The notes below the pieces were generated by a model. It was not told where the DNA came from, made no database searches, and worked only from the letters and a program-made list of their open reading frames with translations. Below, piece by piece: positions 29,800-38,501 of a DNA stretch of 64,000 nucleotides; the stretch's first letter is position 1, and each line of letters begins with the position of its first letter. Source of the DNA: Bradyrhizobium sp. AZCC 1693 (GTDB taxonomy: Bacteria; Pseudomonadota; Alphaproteobacteria; Rhizobiales; Xanthobacteraceae). The position numbers were made by a program, and so were the translations under genes. The stretch spans positions 6,199,001 through 6,263,000 of the forward strand of contig NZ_JAZHSD010000001.1 in assembly GCF_036924745.1 (NCBI RefSeq). Direction: 5' to 3'.

Positions 29800-31965
29800 A
29801 TGACCGATCACTTCAATGACAGTCCAATCGAGAGTTCACAAGACGATCAATATGGCGTGGCGCCGTTTGCGGAATCGATTGCGAAAAGTATTCTCAAGAT
29901 CAAGAAACCCTACGGCACTACAATTGCACTTCACGGACCTTGGGGATCAGGCAAGAGCAGTGCGGTGAACCTGGTCAGGGCGGCCCTGAAAGCATCGGAG
30001 GATCGCAAGCTCGTCGTTTCAGATTTCAAGTGCTGGTGGTACCGTGGCGAGGAAGCGCTTGCATTAGCATTCCTGCAGAATCTTCACACGATCTTGAGGG
30101 ACAGTCTCGGAGACAAGATCCGGGACATGATACCTGCATTGACACAGCGCATGCTTCAGGCGGGGCCAACCATTGGTCACGCCGTCTCGTTGGCGAGCGG
30201 TGCTCCTCTAGCAGGACTCATTTCTGGAGCTACGAAATTCGCCGCGACATTTTTTCCGAAGGGAGACACCGTCGAAAGGATCTTCCAGAAGCTTTCGAAG
30301 GTTCTGGCTGAACAGGACCGCCGCTTCCTTGTCGTAATTGACGATATCGACCGCCTTACTGCAGAGGAAGCAATTGCAATTTTTCGGCTAGTAAAGTCCG
30401 TAGGGCAGCTTCCAAATTTGGTTTACCTGCTCGTATTCGACCGTGACCTGGCTGAGAAAGCTGTTGCGCATAGGTATCCGTCAGAGGGCCCGCACTTCCT
30501 GGAGAAAATAGTTCAAACTAGCTTTGAACTGCCGGCGCCCCTCCAGGTCGATCTGAATAGCGCGCTGCTGATGTCTGTCGATCAAATTTGCGGGACGCCT
30601 CCCGAAAATCAGATCGTGAGGTTCATGAATCTGTTTTATGATGCCGTTGTTCCGTATATCAAGACACCTCGCCATGTGGTTCGCTTCAAGAATGCAATAA
30701 GCGTTACTTGGCCAGCGATTGCCAATGAAGTGAATCAAGCGGACTTCGTCACTCTAGAAACATTGCGTCTGTATGAGCCTGGTCTGTTCAAGTCCATTCG
30801 AGAAGGAAAGACTCGAGTATCCGGAACGCGCCAAGACGGAGATCCCGATCAGCGGAGCGATTCGCGGTTCGATTTGTTCGTTAGCGACGTGCCTGATCAG
30901 CGTAAACAGGTTGCAAGACTTGCTTTGCAACGCCTGTTTCCGCGCCTTGAGCAGATGGGCTATGGAAGTGATTGGATGCCTGCTTGGGATGCCGAGCGTC
31001 GCGTGTGCATCGAGACACATTTTGATACCTATTTTCGGTCGTCTCTAAGCGACGAGGCACTCTCTTCCGCGAAAATAGACGAACTGATCGAGAAGGCTGA
31101 TGATGAAGTATTTATCTCCGAGGCGTTGAGAAATGCCGCCCGGACCTCTCGCAAGAGCGGAAGGTCCATGGTGCCCGTGTACTTCGACGAGCTAAATACG
31201 CATGCGAGCCGCATCGATGAATCAAAGGTTCGGTCCCTTATTGCGACACTGTTCAAGATTCACGACGATATTAACCTACGGCAGGATGCCGAGCGTGGAT
31301 TGCTTCGAGTTGGTGACGCCGATCTCAGGCTTCACTGGCTGATAAGGCGGCTCACGCGAGATCGCTTCTCGATAGATGAACGCACCGAGATTTACGTGGC
31401 CGCTCTCAAGGGCGCTTGTTTAGGTTGGCTGGTTGAGTTCGTGATTTCGGCGAAGGACAATTATCGCGAGAGAGAGGGCGGTCCGCGACGTGAAGAAGAC
31501 TGTCTGGTTGCTGAAACCGCGATTGATTCATTGCAGAGCGACGCGCTGGAGGCCATCCGCGCGGCGGCGAAGGATGGATCATTGCTGCATCATCCTGGCA
31601 TAGTATCGATATTATATCGATGGAGGGATTTTCTTGGTGACGACCCGAGCGAACCTCGAGCGTGGACAGATGGCTTGCTTGGAAATGATGAAGCAGTTGT
31701 AATTCTTGCCCGAGCAATGACTGGTGAATCATATTCGGCTGGCATAGGTGGTATGGGTAGTCTTGGGGATCGTGTGTCGAAGAGTTCAAAGACGGTCGCG
31801 TTGGACGAAACGAGCGATATCATTGACGCAAATGCTTTTCGGCAGAGCTTGAAGCGTGTACTCAATAGTCAATCGATCGATGCTGCATCTGCGCAGGATG
31901 TGCGTACGTTTCTCAATGCGTGGGACCGCAAGCAAAGGCGAGGCAGGCAAAAGTCGCCACAATGA
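29800..31965 (+). CDS. KAP-family P-loop NTPase, candidate defence protein
   Basis: The protein has 721 aa. AAGGAG stands seven bases before ATG 29800. Walker A is GPWGSGKSS (residues 46-54) and Walker B is FLVVIDDIDRL (176-186); DFKCWWYRGEEALALAFLQ after the first helix is typical of KAP. A hydrophobic stretch at 124-152 lies between the Walker motifs, where KAP proteins carry inserted membrane segments. The C-terminal half (about 400-721) is helical and unrecognised. KAP NTPases occur in several anti-phage systems (for example QatA), but no Qat partner is present. Base composition is less GC-rich than that of its neighbours. Only about 49 bases of its own upstream DNA precede it. Confidence 0.85.
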   Translation: MTDHFNDSPIESSQDDQYGVAPFAESIAKSILKIKKPYGTTIALHGPWGSGKSSAVNLVRAALKASEDRKLVVSDFKCWWYRGEEALALAFLQNLHTILRDSLGDKIRDMIPALTQRMLQAGPTIGHAVSLASGAPLAGLISGATKFAATFFPKGDTVERIFQKLSKVLAEQDRRFLVVIDDIDRLTAEEAIAIFRLVKSVGQLPNLVYLLVFDRDLAEKAVAHRYPSEGPHFLEKIVQTSFELPAPLQVDLNSALLMSVDQICGTPPENQIVRFMNLFYDAVVPYIKTPRHVVRFKNAISVTWPAIANEVNQADFVTLETLRLYEPGLFKSIREGKTRVSGTRQDGDPDQRSDSRFDLFVSDVPDQRKQVARLALQRLFPRLEQMGYGSDWMPAWDAERRVCIETHFDTYFRSSLSDEALSSAKIDELIEKADDEVFISEALRNAARTSRKSGRSMVPVYFDELNTHASRIDESKVRSLIATLFKIHDDINLRQDAERGLLRVGDADLRLHWLIRRLTRDRFSIDERTEIYVAALKGACLGWLVEFVISAKDNYREREGGPRREEDCLVAETAIDSLQSDALEAIRAAAKDGSLLHHPGIVSILYRWRDFLGDDPSEPRAWTDGLLGNDEAVVILARAMTGESYSAGIGGMGSLGDRVSKSSKTVALDETSDIIDANAFRQSLKRVLNSQSIDAASAQDVRTFLNAWDRKQRRGRQKSPQ

Positions 31966-32045
31966 TGGCTCCGATTGCTCTAGCCGATTGTTGTCGCCGG
32001 TCGCCTCTTCTACCGGTATCTATTCTGTACCGATCGAACTGACGC

Positions 32046-33776
32046 TTACGGATTTTCACTTGCGATGTGCTTGCCCGCGATATACCCAAACGTCAGCGCC
32101 GGTCCCAAGGTAATGCCGGCGCCGGGATAGTTGCCGCCCATGATGCTCGCCATGTCGTTGCCGGCCGCATAAAGGCCTGCAATCGGCTGGCCGTGTTCGT
32201 CCAGCGCCCGCGCGTGCTCGTCGGTCCTGATGCCGGCATAGGTGCCGAGATCGCCGATCACCATCTTGATCGCATAAAACGGCCCGTCCTTGATCGGCGC
32301 GACGCAGGGGTTCGGGCCGTGCAGCGCATCGCCCTGGTAGCGGTTGTAGGCGCGCGATCCCTTGCCAAATGATGGATCGCGGCCTTCTGCGGCCGAGGCG
32401 TTGAACTCGGCGATCGTGGCCTCGAGCCCTTGCCGGTCGATGCCGGTGCGGTCGGCGAGTTCGGCGAGCGTGGTGCCGCGCTTGAGATAGCCGGTCGCGA
32501 GATGATGGCGCAGCGGCATCGGAAACGGCGGCACGCATCCAAGGCCGTACTTTCGCAGCGCGCGGTGATCGCACAGGAGAAACGCCGTGATCTCTTCGCC
32601 GGGCTTTGCCGCCTTCACCATCGCCTGCACGAAGTCGTGGTACGAATTGCCTTCATTGGCGAAGCGCCTGCCGTCGCGCATCACGGCAATGACGCCGGGT
32701 TTGGCGCGGTCGATGAAATGCGGCATCACGCCCTTGCTGCCGTCCTTGCGCTCGGTGATCGAGACCGGCACCCAGGCCGCGGCGTTCGGCAAATTGTCCT
32801 CGATACGGCCACCCGCGGCCTCCGCCAATCGCAAGCCGTCACCGGTGTTGCCGACGGGACCCGGCGAGAAATGTTCGGTGCCATCGCCGGCGTGCGGGAA
32901 CATCGCCTTGCGCCTTGCGACGTCGTGCGGGAAGCCGCCGCAGGCCAGCACGACGCCGCGCTTGGCATTGATGCGGACCAGCTTTCCATGGCGTTCGACG
33001 ACCGCGCCGCGCACCGCGCCGTCCTCGACGATCAGTTCGTGCACCGGCGATGACAGCCACAGCGGTATCTTCAGGTCGAACGCCGACTTCGCCAGACGCC
33101 CAGCGAGCGCATTGCCGTTGGTCAGCGTCATGCCGCGGCCGTGGCGCATCACGTCGATGGCATGTTTCGACAGTCGCTTCGCCACATAGATCGCCGAGGT
33201 CAGCGATTTGGTGGCGCGCATGAAATGGATGATCTCCTTGCCGGAGCCCAGCATCATGCCGAACACCGTGAGTTCGGGCAGGGGACTGCCCAGAGCCTTG
33301 ATGTGCTCGCCCAGTTCGCGGCCGTCGAACGGCCGCGTCACCATTGAGCGGCCACCCTGCGCGCCGCCCGGGGCTTCCGCATGATAATCCGGAAAGGTCA
33401 GCGGCATGTCGAAGCGCACCGCAGTCTTGCTGGTGAAAAAATCCACCGCTTCAGGACCGGCGGAGAGAAACGCATCGACGCGCGCGGCATCGAAACTGTT
33501 GCCGGCCTCGTAGCGCAGATAGGTTTTCGCCTGCTCCGGGCTTTCCTCGATGCCCCAGGCCTTTGCCAACGACGTGCCGGGAATCCAGAGCCAGCCGCCG
33601 GAGCGGGCGGTGGTGCCGCCAAAACGCGGCTCCTTCTCGACGATCAGAACCTTGAGGCCGTGATGTCCCGCCGTGACCGCCGCCGACATCCCGGCGCAGC
33701 CGGAGCCGACCACCAGCACATCGCATTCGTAAGTTTCTTGTTCGGTACCGGCCACGCGATCTCGCCTCGTTTCCAT
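32046..33776 (-). CDS. FAD-dependent oxidoreductase (fumarate reductase / 3-ketosteroid dehydrogenase-like)
   Basis: This flavoprotein has about 576 aa from METRRDRVAG (ATG 33776); starts at 33794 or a TTG at 33821 are possible and none has a strong Shine-Dalgarno. The dinucleotide-binding motif is CDVLVVGSGCAGMSAAV with EKEPRFGGTTARSGGWLWIPG, and the C-terminal FAD contact is GGNYPGAGITLGPALTFGYIAG. The architecture is FAD_binding_2, as in fumarate reductase flavoproteins and KstD-type dehydrogenases; the substrate is not evident. Its 3' end is duplicated beyond the KAP gene (29523-29751). Confidence 0.88.
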   Translation of the reverse strand: METRRDRVAGTEQETYECDVLVVGSGCAGMSAAVTAGHHGLKVLIVEKEPRFGGTTARSGGWLWIPGTSLAKAWGIEESPEQAKTYLRYEAGNSFDAARVDAFLSAGPEAVDFFTSKTAVRFDMPLTFPDYHAEAPGGAQGGRSMVTRPFDGRELGEHIKALGSPLPELTVFGMMLGSGKEIIHFMRATKSLTSAIYVAKRLSKHAIDVMRHGRGMTLTNGNALAGRLAKSAFDLKIPLWLSSPVHELIVEDGAVRGAVVERHGKLVRINAKRGVVLACGGFPHDVARRKAMFPHAGDGTEHFSPGPVGNTGDGLRLAEAAGGRIEDNLPNAAAWVPVSITERKDGSKGVMPHFIDRAKPGVIAVMRDGRRFANEGNSYHDFVQAMVKAAKPGEEITAFLLCDHRALRKYGLGCVPPFPMPLRHHLATGYLKRGTTLAELADRTGIDRQGLEATIAEFNASAAEGRDPSFGKGSRAYNRYQGDALHGPNPCVAPIKDGPFYAIKMVIGDLGTYAGIRTDEHARALDEHGQPIAGLYAAGNDMASIMGGNYPGAGITLGPALTFGYIAGKHIASENP

Positions 33777-33858
33777 ATTTTCTTCGGCGGACATTTGGAT
33801 GGGGAAAGATTGACCTGTCAATCATGCGCGGTTGAGCAACCGGCGACATAGGTTAACA

Positions 33859-33914
33859 CTTCTCCCCCTGTGGGAGAAGGTGGCGCGAAGCGCCGGATGA
33901 GGGGTTCTCTCCGC
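33859..33914. repeat. Left half of intergenic repeat family D
   Basis: CTTCTCCCCCTGTGGGAGAAGG followed by TGGCGCGAAGCGCCGGATGA and GGGGTTCTCTCCGCG matches the first part of the complete element at 45237-45386. The matching right half is not here but at 35795-35816, beyond the TIR cassette. Confidence 0.7.
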
Positions 33915-34049
33915 GGAGCGTCAGCGCAAGCCGAGCTGATCACTGCATCGTCGGCCGCGCGGCCTCGACCTCGATCCGCGCCGAACTTGCTGACTCCATC
34001 CGCGCAATGACCGTTCAAAGACAACAACGGACCGCGCGATATCATTTGT

Positions 34050-34568
34050 TTAGCCGCGTTCAAAGCGAATGTGCAGCGCGCCCTTCATCAAGGGATTTCC
34101 TTTGCAAAATTCTTCCCAAACCGAGTCAGCTGATCGATTTGGCCATAGATGGTTTAGCAGATGAATATGGGGCCCGCCTGCCCAGTGATTTCTGTGTCTA
34201 GCTTGGTCACGATTATCAAAATAGAAAAAATGCCATGCACGTTCGTTCCAAAACAAATGCCCGGAAAGCATCCGCCGTTCTTCGAACGTGGCGTAAACCT
34301 TGTTGGCTGTTCTTTGTGCGGCTGGCGTGAATCGACCGACACCGTTCGCTGCAAGCGCCGCAAGGTCTGAATCCGACAAGGTTAGATGTTCTGGAACAAA
34401 TTGGCGATGGTGCGATGCGTGCAGGAATGGAGCTTCTGCTGATGACCGGCACCACATGATGAGGTCTGCAAGGTCTCGCTTACACACTGTCGAATCCCGG
34501 CAATGCTTCTTCAAATCACGCAGCTTATTGATCGTGAAGATTGCGAGGAGACTATCAATGCTGGACAC
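34050..34568 (-). CDS. Unrecognised His-rich protein paired with the TIR gene
   Basis: The 172-aa protein starts at a GTG, 18 bases after the stop of the TIR gene, so the two form an operon. The N-terminal half is helical and charged. The C-terminal half contains a compact histidine/aromatic block, HFFYFDNRDQARHRNHW followed by GGPHIHLLNHLW (His128, His134, His136, His140), which could bind metal or form a phosphotransfer or nuclease site. No signal peptide or membrane segment is seen. I do not recognise the family. Position suggests a partner (effector, sensor or regulator) of the TIR protein. Confidence 0.65.
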   Translation of the reverse strand: MSSIDSLLAIFTINKLRDLKKHCRDSTVCKRDLADLIMWCRSSAEAPFLHASHHRQFVPEHLTLSDSDLAALAANGVGRFTPAAQRTANKVYATFEERRMLSGHLFWNERAWHFFYFDNRDQARHRNHWAGGPHIHLLNHLWPNRSADSVWEEFCKGNPLMKGALHIRFERG

Positions 34569-34586
34569 GGGTCTAAGATCCCGCCG

Positions 34587-35558
34587 CTAATCGTCAAACC
34601 GATTGTCGCGAGGTATGTCGCCACGATTCGCTCGCTCGACAAGCTGGAGGAATTGCTTAATGGCCTCCTCCACGATGTCTTCATCCTTCAGAAGCTGTTG
34701 TTTCGTGTCGGCATCTGCCCATCGCAGATTGCGGTTGAAGTCGAGCTGCGGCCTAAAAGTGCGCCGCGATAGCTCGCGCGGCTCTCGCGTGTTGAAGTAT
34801 CGTTCGCCCGGCAGGAAGAGGCGATTGCCTAGGCTACGCAGTCTTAGGTCGACATCTTCAATTACGTTTGTGAAATGCTGTGTCCAGTGCGCGTGAAGCG
34901 ATATGCCACCATAACGAACAACGCACTCGCTATCCCGGATTTGCGCGTCGATTGTGTAGCTGATGCTGTCGCCGACCTCGCGCGCCTTTCGCACGATTTC
35001 GTTTAGCAGTGCATTCACCTGCGGTTTGGCTGTCTGATTGATGAACGGATAATCTCGGAAGAACCGCTTCTCGTCATCGCGCAGCTCAGCTTCTGCCCTA
35101 ATCCGCTTTGCGATAATCAGCGGATTCGGCTTTGAGATTTCGCCACCGTTCTCTTGGACGCGCGCCTTGATGGCTCCGACAAGCTCCTCGATTGGGTAAT
35201 CCTGATTGCTGAATCGGATGTGCGTGTTCGGTAACCAAACAGGCAGCGGGCTTGTCTTATCGAGAGTGACGAACAGCAGCGAATTCCATCCTTTCGCGAG
35301 GCATCGGTCCTTGATCGCCGTCTCTTCTACGCGCGTCCACGGTGTTTCACCCCACGGCTGGCGGAACAGGATGACTGCCACCCTCGATTCGAGAAACGGT
35401 GTGCGCATCGATTCGAGGCCGTCGGTCCCTGCAAGTTCTTCCTGCTGCCGGGGGAAGAAGAACAACTTGAGTGTCTGCTCCAGCCGCGCGTGAAGCTCAG
35501 CGGCAAACGGTTCATCCTTGGCGAGGAATGAAATCGCAACGTCTAGTGAGGGGTCCAT
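34587..35558 (-). CDS. TIR-domain protein, candidate NADase defence effector
   Basis: The 323-aa product from ATG 35558 begins MDPSLDVAISFLAKDEPFAAEL, the first strand and helix of a TIR fold. The pattern continues with KLFFFPRQQEELAGTDG, VAVILFRQPWGETPWTRVEETAI and SLLFVTLD. The W-x3-E of PWTRVEE (Trp74/Glu78) is in the place of the catalytic Glu of TIR NADases. The C-terminal part (about 140-323) is charged and unrecognised; it would be the sensing or partner-binding region. No good Shine-Dalgarno is visible. Composition is less GC-rich than neighbouring core genes. It is the first gene of a two-gene unit. Confidence 0.75.
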   Translation of the reverse strand: MDPSLDVAISFLAKDEPFAAELHARLEQTLKLFFFPRQQEELAGTDGLESMRTPFLESRVAVILFRQPWGETPWTRVEETAIKDRCLAKGWNSLLFVTLDKTSPLPVWLPNTHIRFSNQDYPIEELVGAIKARVQENGGEISKPNPLIIAKRIRAEAELRDDEKRFFRDYPFINQTAKPQVNALLNEIVRKAREVGDSISYTIDAQIRDSECVVRYGGISLHAHWTQHFTNVIEDVDLRLRSLGNRLFLPGERYFNTREPRELSRRTFRPQLDFNRNLRWADADTKQQLLKDEDIVEEAIKQFLQLVERANRGDIPRDNRFDD

Positions 35559-35794
35559 AAAACACAACCACAGTAGCCGAATCGGGAGCCTATACGGTGG
35601 CACAATGCAGGGTAGTGCTACGAGGGATTGAGGCGTTTCTCCCGCTTATTCACAGAGGGGAGCAATGGCACCTCTCGCGGATCGGCGAGCGGTGGTCGAT
35701 TCCGCTGTGCCAGCAACACGGTAGCTACTTTTTACACCAGCGATACACCAACGCACTTAGCCGTTGATATCACGCCATTATTTCGGACAAGCAC

Positions 35795-35816
35795 TTTCCC
35801 ACAAGGGGAAAAGGGA
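35795..35816. repeat. Right half of intergenic repeat family D
   Basis: TTTCCCACAAGGGGAAAAGGGA corresponds, with three changes, to the closing arm CTCCCACAAGGGGAGAGGGA of the complete element at 45237-45386. With 33859-33914 it brackets the TIR cassette. Confidence 0.5.
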
Positions 35817-35827
35817 AGGGCACCGCC

Positions 35828-36184
35828 TCAATTTCCCGTCTCGAACGAGCAACTGGCGCCGCCGCCGGCCTTCAGCCTGATCGCGGCAGGATCGAGCGTG
35901 CAGTTGAGCTTCGAGAGGCTCTCTAACACCGAACCGGCGGCGCCGTCGGCGGGAACGCCGGCCATGGCTTCGGTCGCAAAGATTTCGCTGGCTCGCCGTC
36001 CGGTGATGGTTTGCCTGGCGCCGTTGAAGGTCAGTTCGCAGGAGCGGGCGGTGATGTCGACATTGCTGACGCGGCAGACGATCTTGTCCGCGGTGACGGA
36101 TATTTTCTTCGCCAGCGGCGAATATTTCGTGTCGCGAACGGCTGGCCCGATGCGCTGTGCGGTTCGGGCAGGGCGGCCCCCCAA
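35828..36184 (-). CDS. Small protein resembling secreted rhizobial proteins, possibly 5'-truncated
   Basis: The conserved-looking domain runs KISVTADKIVCRVSNVDITARSCELTFNGARQTITGR to AGVPADGAAGSVLESLSKLNCTLDPAAIRLKAGGGASCSF, with four cysteines likely paired as disulfides. Related small exported proteins carry a signal peptide just before this domain, but here the upstream codons (MGGRPARTAQRIGPAVRDTKY) do not look like one. The gene may have lost its 5' end next to the amidohydrolase promoter, or use another start. Function is unknown. Confidence 0.5.
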   Translation of the reverse strand: MGGRPARTAQRIGPAVRDTKYSPLAKKISVTADKIVCRVSNVDITARSCELTFNGARQTITGRRASEIFATEAMAGVPADGAAGSVLESLSKLNCTLDPAAIRLKAGGGASCSFETGN

Positions 36185-36270
36185 GTTATGCGCTTGCGCC
36201 GCTCTGGCATCGGCGGCACATTTGCTGGCGCGACACCAAGATCGCCGAGACGAAAACCCGAGGAAGCTCC

Positions 36271-37347
36271 ATGGCGGCCACGCGGATCGACTGCGACATC
36301 CATCCCGCGGTGGGCGGAACCCGCACCACGCTGCTGCCCTATCTCGACGACCACTGGAAAGAGCAGGTGGTCAGCCGCGCCATCGACGGCCTCGATCTCA
36401 ACTCCTATCCCCCCAACATGCCGTTCTCGGGCCGCGCCGACTGGCGGCCGGCCCATGGAAATTCGGGTAGTGGCAAGCCGGGCAGCGAACTTGCGATGGT
36501 GCAGCGCGGCGCGTTCGACCAGCTCGGTGCGAGCCACGCGATCTGCAACGTGGTCTACGGCGCGCAGGCGGTGTTCGATTCCTATATGGCAGCCGGCTTC
36601 TGCAAGGCGATCAACGACTGGATCGCGGCCGAATGGCTGTCGAAGGATTCAAGGCTGAGCGCCTCGATCGTGGTGCCGATGCAGGCGCCGGATCTGGCGG
36701 TGGAAGAAATCGAGCGGCGCGCCGGCGACCACCGCTTCGTCTCCGTGCTGGTGCTGGCGCAGGGCGAGACGCTGCTCGGCCGCCGGCATTACTGGCCGGT
36801 GTGGCAGGCGGCTGCAAAACACAAGCTCCCGGTCGCGATCCATGCCGGCAGCGCCTACCGCACTGCGCCGAGTTCGATCGGCTGGCCGTCCTATCGCTAC
36901 GAATATTATCTGGCCGAAGCGCAGGCGTTTCAGGCCCAGATATTGAGCCTGATCTATGAAGGCGTGTTCGGCAAATTCCCTGATCTCAAGGTCGTGCTGA
37001 TGGAGTCGGGCGTGAGCTGGCTGCCGGCCTTCATGTGGCGCGCCAACAAGACCTGGCGCGGGGTACGCGTCGAGGTGCCATGGGTCGAGCGCGAGCCGGC
37101 CTCGATCATCCGCGACCATATCCGCGTCACCATGCAGCCGTTCGACGGCCCGCCGGATGCCGCAGGGGTCGCCGACGTGATCGAACAGATCGGCTCCGAC
37201 AAGATGTTCCTGTTCGCGTCGGACTATCCGCACTGGCAGTTCGACGGCGACGATCCGATGCCGCCGCATCTGCCGGCAAGTATCGTCTCGCGCATGTGTG
37301 CCGACAATCCGCTTGAAACCTTTCCGCGGCTGAAGCTCGCTGCGTGA
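36271..37347 (+). CDS. Amidohydrolase_2-family metal hydrolase/decarboxylase
   Basis: The protein has 358 aa. The start MAATRIDCDIHPAVGG at 36271 has GAGGAA seven bases upstream; the longer frame is a shadow. This is a TIM-barrel amidohydrolase: D-x-H metal motif DCDIHP near the N-terminus, VAIHAGSAYRT (second metal His), VVLMESGVSWLPAFMWR, and the terminal LFASDYPHWQFDGDDP. Members include 5-carboxyvanillate or amidohydrolase-type decarboxylases. It is 24 bases ahead of a second, related amidohydrolase and a Rieske protein, so it probably belongs to one catabolic operon. Confidence 0.88.
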   Translation: MAATRIDCDIHPAVGGTRTTLLPYLDDHWKEQVVSRAIDGLDLNSYPPNMPFSGRADWRPAHGNSGSGKPGSELAMVQRGAFDQLGASHAICNVVYGAQAVFDSYMAAGFCKAINDWIAAEWLSKDSRLSASIVVPMQAPDLAVEEIERRAGDHRFVSVLVLAQGETLLGRRHYWPVWQAAAKHKLPVAIHAGSAYRTAPSSIGWPSYRYEYYLAEAQAFQAQILSLIYEGVFGKFPDLKVVLMESGVSWLPAFMWRANKTWRGVRVEVPWVEREPASIIRDHIRVTMQPFDGPPDAAGVADVIEQIGSDKMFLFASDYPHWQFDGDDPMPPHLPASIVSRMCADNPLETFPRLKLAA

Positions 37348-37371
37348 ACTACTACTTCCAAGGAGGATCGC

Positions 37372-38484
37372 ATGAGTGACGTCATCGACCGCCCCATCCT
37401 CGCCGAGGAAGAAGCCGCCAAGAGCCGGCTGCGCATCATCGATTGCGATGTGCATCCGAGCATTCATGCGCACACCGACCTCGATCAGTTCCTGCCAAAA
37501 CGTTGGCAGGCGCATTTGCGCACCTATGGCAGCCATCTGCGCACGCCCTATATCGGCACCACGCCCTATCCGCGCTCCTCACCGCTGATCGCGCGCCGCG
37601 ACGCGTGGCCGCCGACCGGCGGGCCTCCGGGCTCCGATCTCGATTTCATGCGCAAGCAGCATCTCGATCCGCTCGACATCGAGTACGGCATTTTGCAGGT
37701 GCTCGATCTCTTCATCTTCTCGCAGCAGAATCTCGAGTTCGGCGCCGCGATCCAGCGCGCCATCAACGACTGGCAGCTCGCGTTCTGGTCCGATCGCGAT
37801 CCGCGGCTGAAAGCCTCGATCCTCGCCGGTCAGGACGACACAGAGTTCGCGATCGCCGAGATCGAACGCTGCGCGAAGATCGGCCGCTATGTGCAGATCA
37901 ATGTCTGCCCGCGCGCCAACGAGCCGCTCGGCCGCCGCCGCTACTGGCCGATCTACGCACGCGCGCAGGAGCTCGGCCTGCCGCTCGGCATCCACGTCGG
38001 CGGCTATGGCGGGCACGCGCCGACCGGCGGCGGCTGGCCGTCCTATTATGTCGAGGAGCACCAGTCGAACGCGCACACCATGGCGGCACAGCTCACCAGC
38101 CTCGTGCTCGAAGGCGTCCCTGAACGCTTCCCGAACTTGAAGATCGTATTCATCGAAGGCGGCTTCGGCTGGATCCCGTCGGCCACCTGGCGGATGGACC
38201 GGCATTTCGACGCCTTCCGCAGCGAAGTGCCGCATCTCAACCGGCGGCCTTCGGAATATGTGAAGGAGCATTTCTGGTTCACGACGCAGCCGATCGACGA
38301 GCCCGATGAAGGCAAGCATCTGCGCTCGCTGATCGAGTGGGTCGGCGCCGATCGCCTGCTGTTCTCGTCGGATTACCCGCACTGGGATTTCGACGACCCG
38401 CGCTTCGCCTTCAAGACGCCGCTGACCGAAACCGAGCGCCGCAAGATCTTCAACGGCAACGCGCGTGCGCTCTACAGGCTCTGA
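37372..38484 (+). CDS. Amidohydrolase_2-family protein, paralogue of the preceding gene
   Basis: This 370-aa protein has IIDCDVHPSIHAHTDLDQFLP at the N-terminus, LPLGIHVGGYGGHAPTGGGWPSYYVEEH, IVFIEGGFGWIPSATWRMDRHF and LLFSSDYPHWDFDDP at the C-terminus. The motif order is the same as in 36271-37347. AAGGAGG precedes the ATG. The pair may form a hetero-oligomer or act on successive intermediates. The substrate is unknown, probably aromatic or cyclic given the Rieske partner that follows 17 bases later. Confidence 0.88.
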   Translation: MSDVIDRPILAEEEAAKSRLRIIDCDVHPSIHAHTDLDQFLPKRWQAHLRTYGSHLRTPYIGTTPYPRSSPLIARRDAWPPTGGPPGSDLDFMRKQHLDPLDIEYGILQVLDLFIFSQQNLEFGAAIQRAINDWQLAFWSDRDPRLKASILAGQDDTEFAIAEIERCAKIGRYVQINVCPRANEPLGRRRYWPIYARAQELGLPLGIHVGGYGGHAPTGGGWPSYYVEEHQSNAHTMAAQLTSLVLEGVPERFPNLKIVFIEGGFGWIPSATWRMDRHFDAFRSEVPHLNRRPSEYVKEHFWFTTQPIDEPDEGKHLRSLIEWVGADRLLFSSDYPHWDFDDPRFAFKTPLTETERRKIFNGNARALYRL

Positions 38485-38501
38485 TCGACGACAAGGATAA
38501 C

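Noticed and set aside
32430..33851. Plus-strand frames opposite the FAD oxidoreductase
   Set aside because: Same shadow effect; the minus-strand protein has FAD motifs throughout.
33818..34063. 81-codon minus-strand frame between the flavoprotein and TIR genes
   Set aside because: Much of it translates repeat family D (REPLIRRFAPPSPTGG), a well-known spurious translation.
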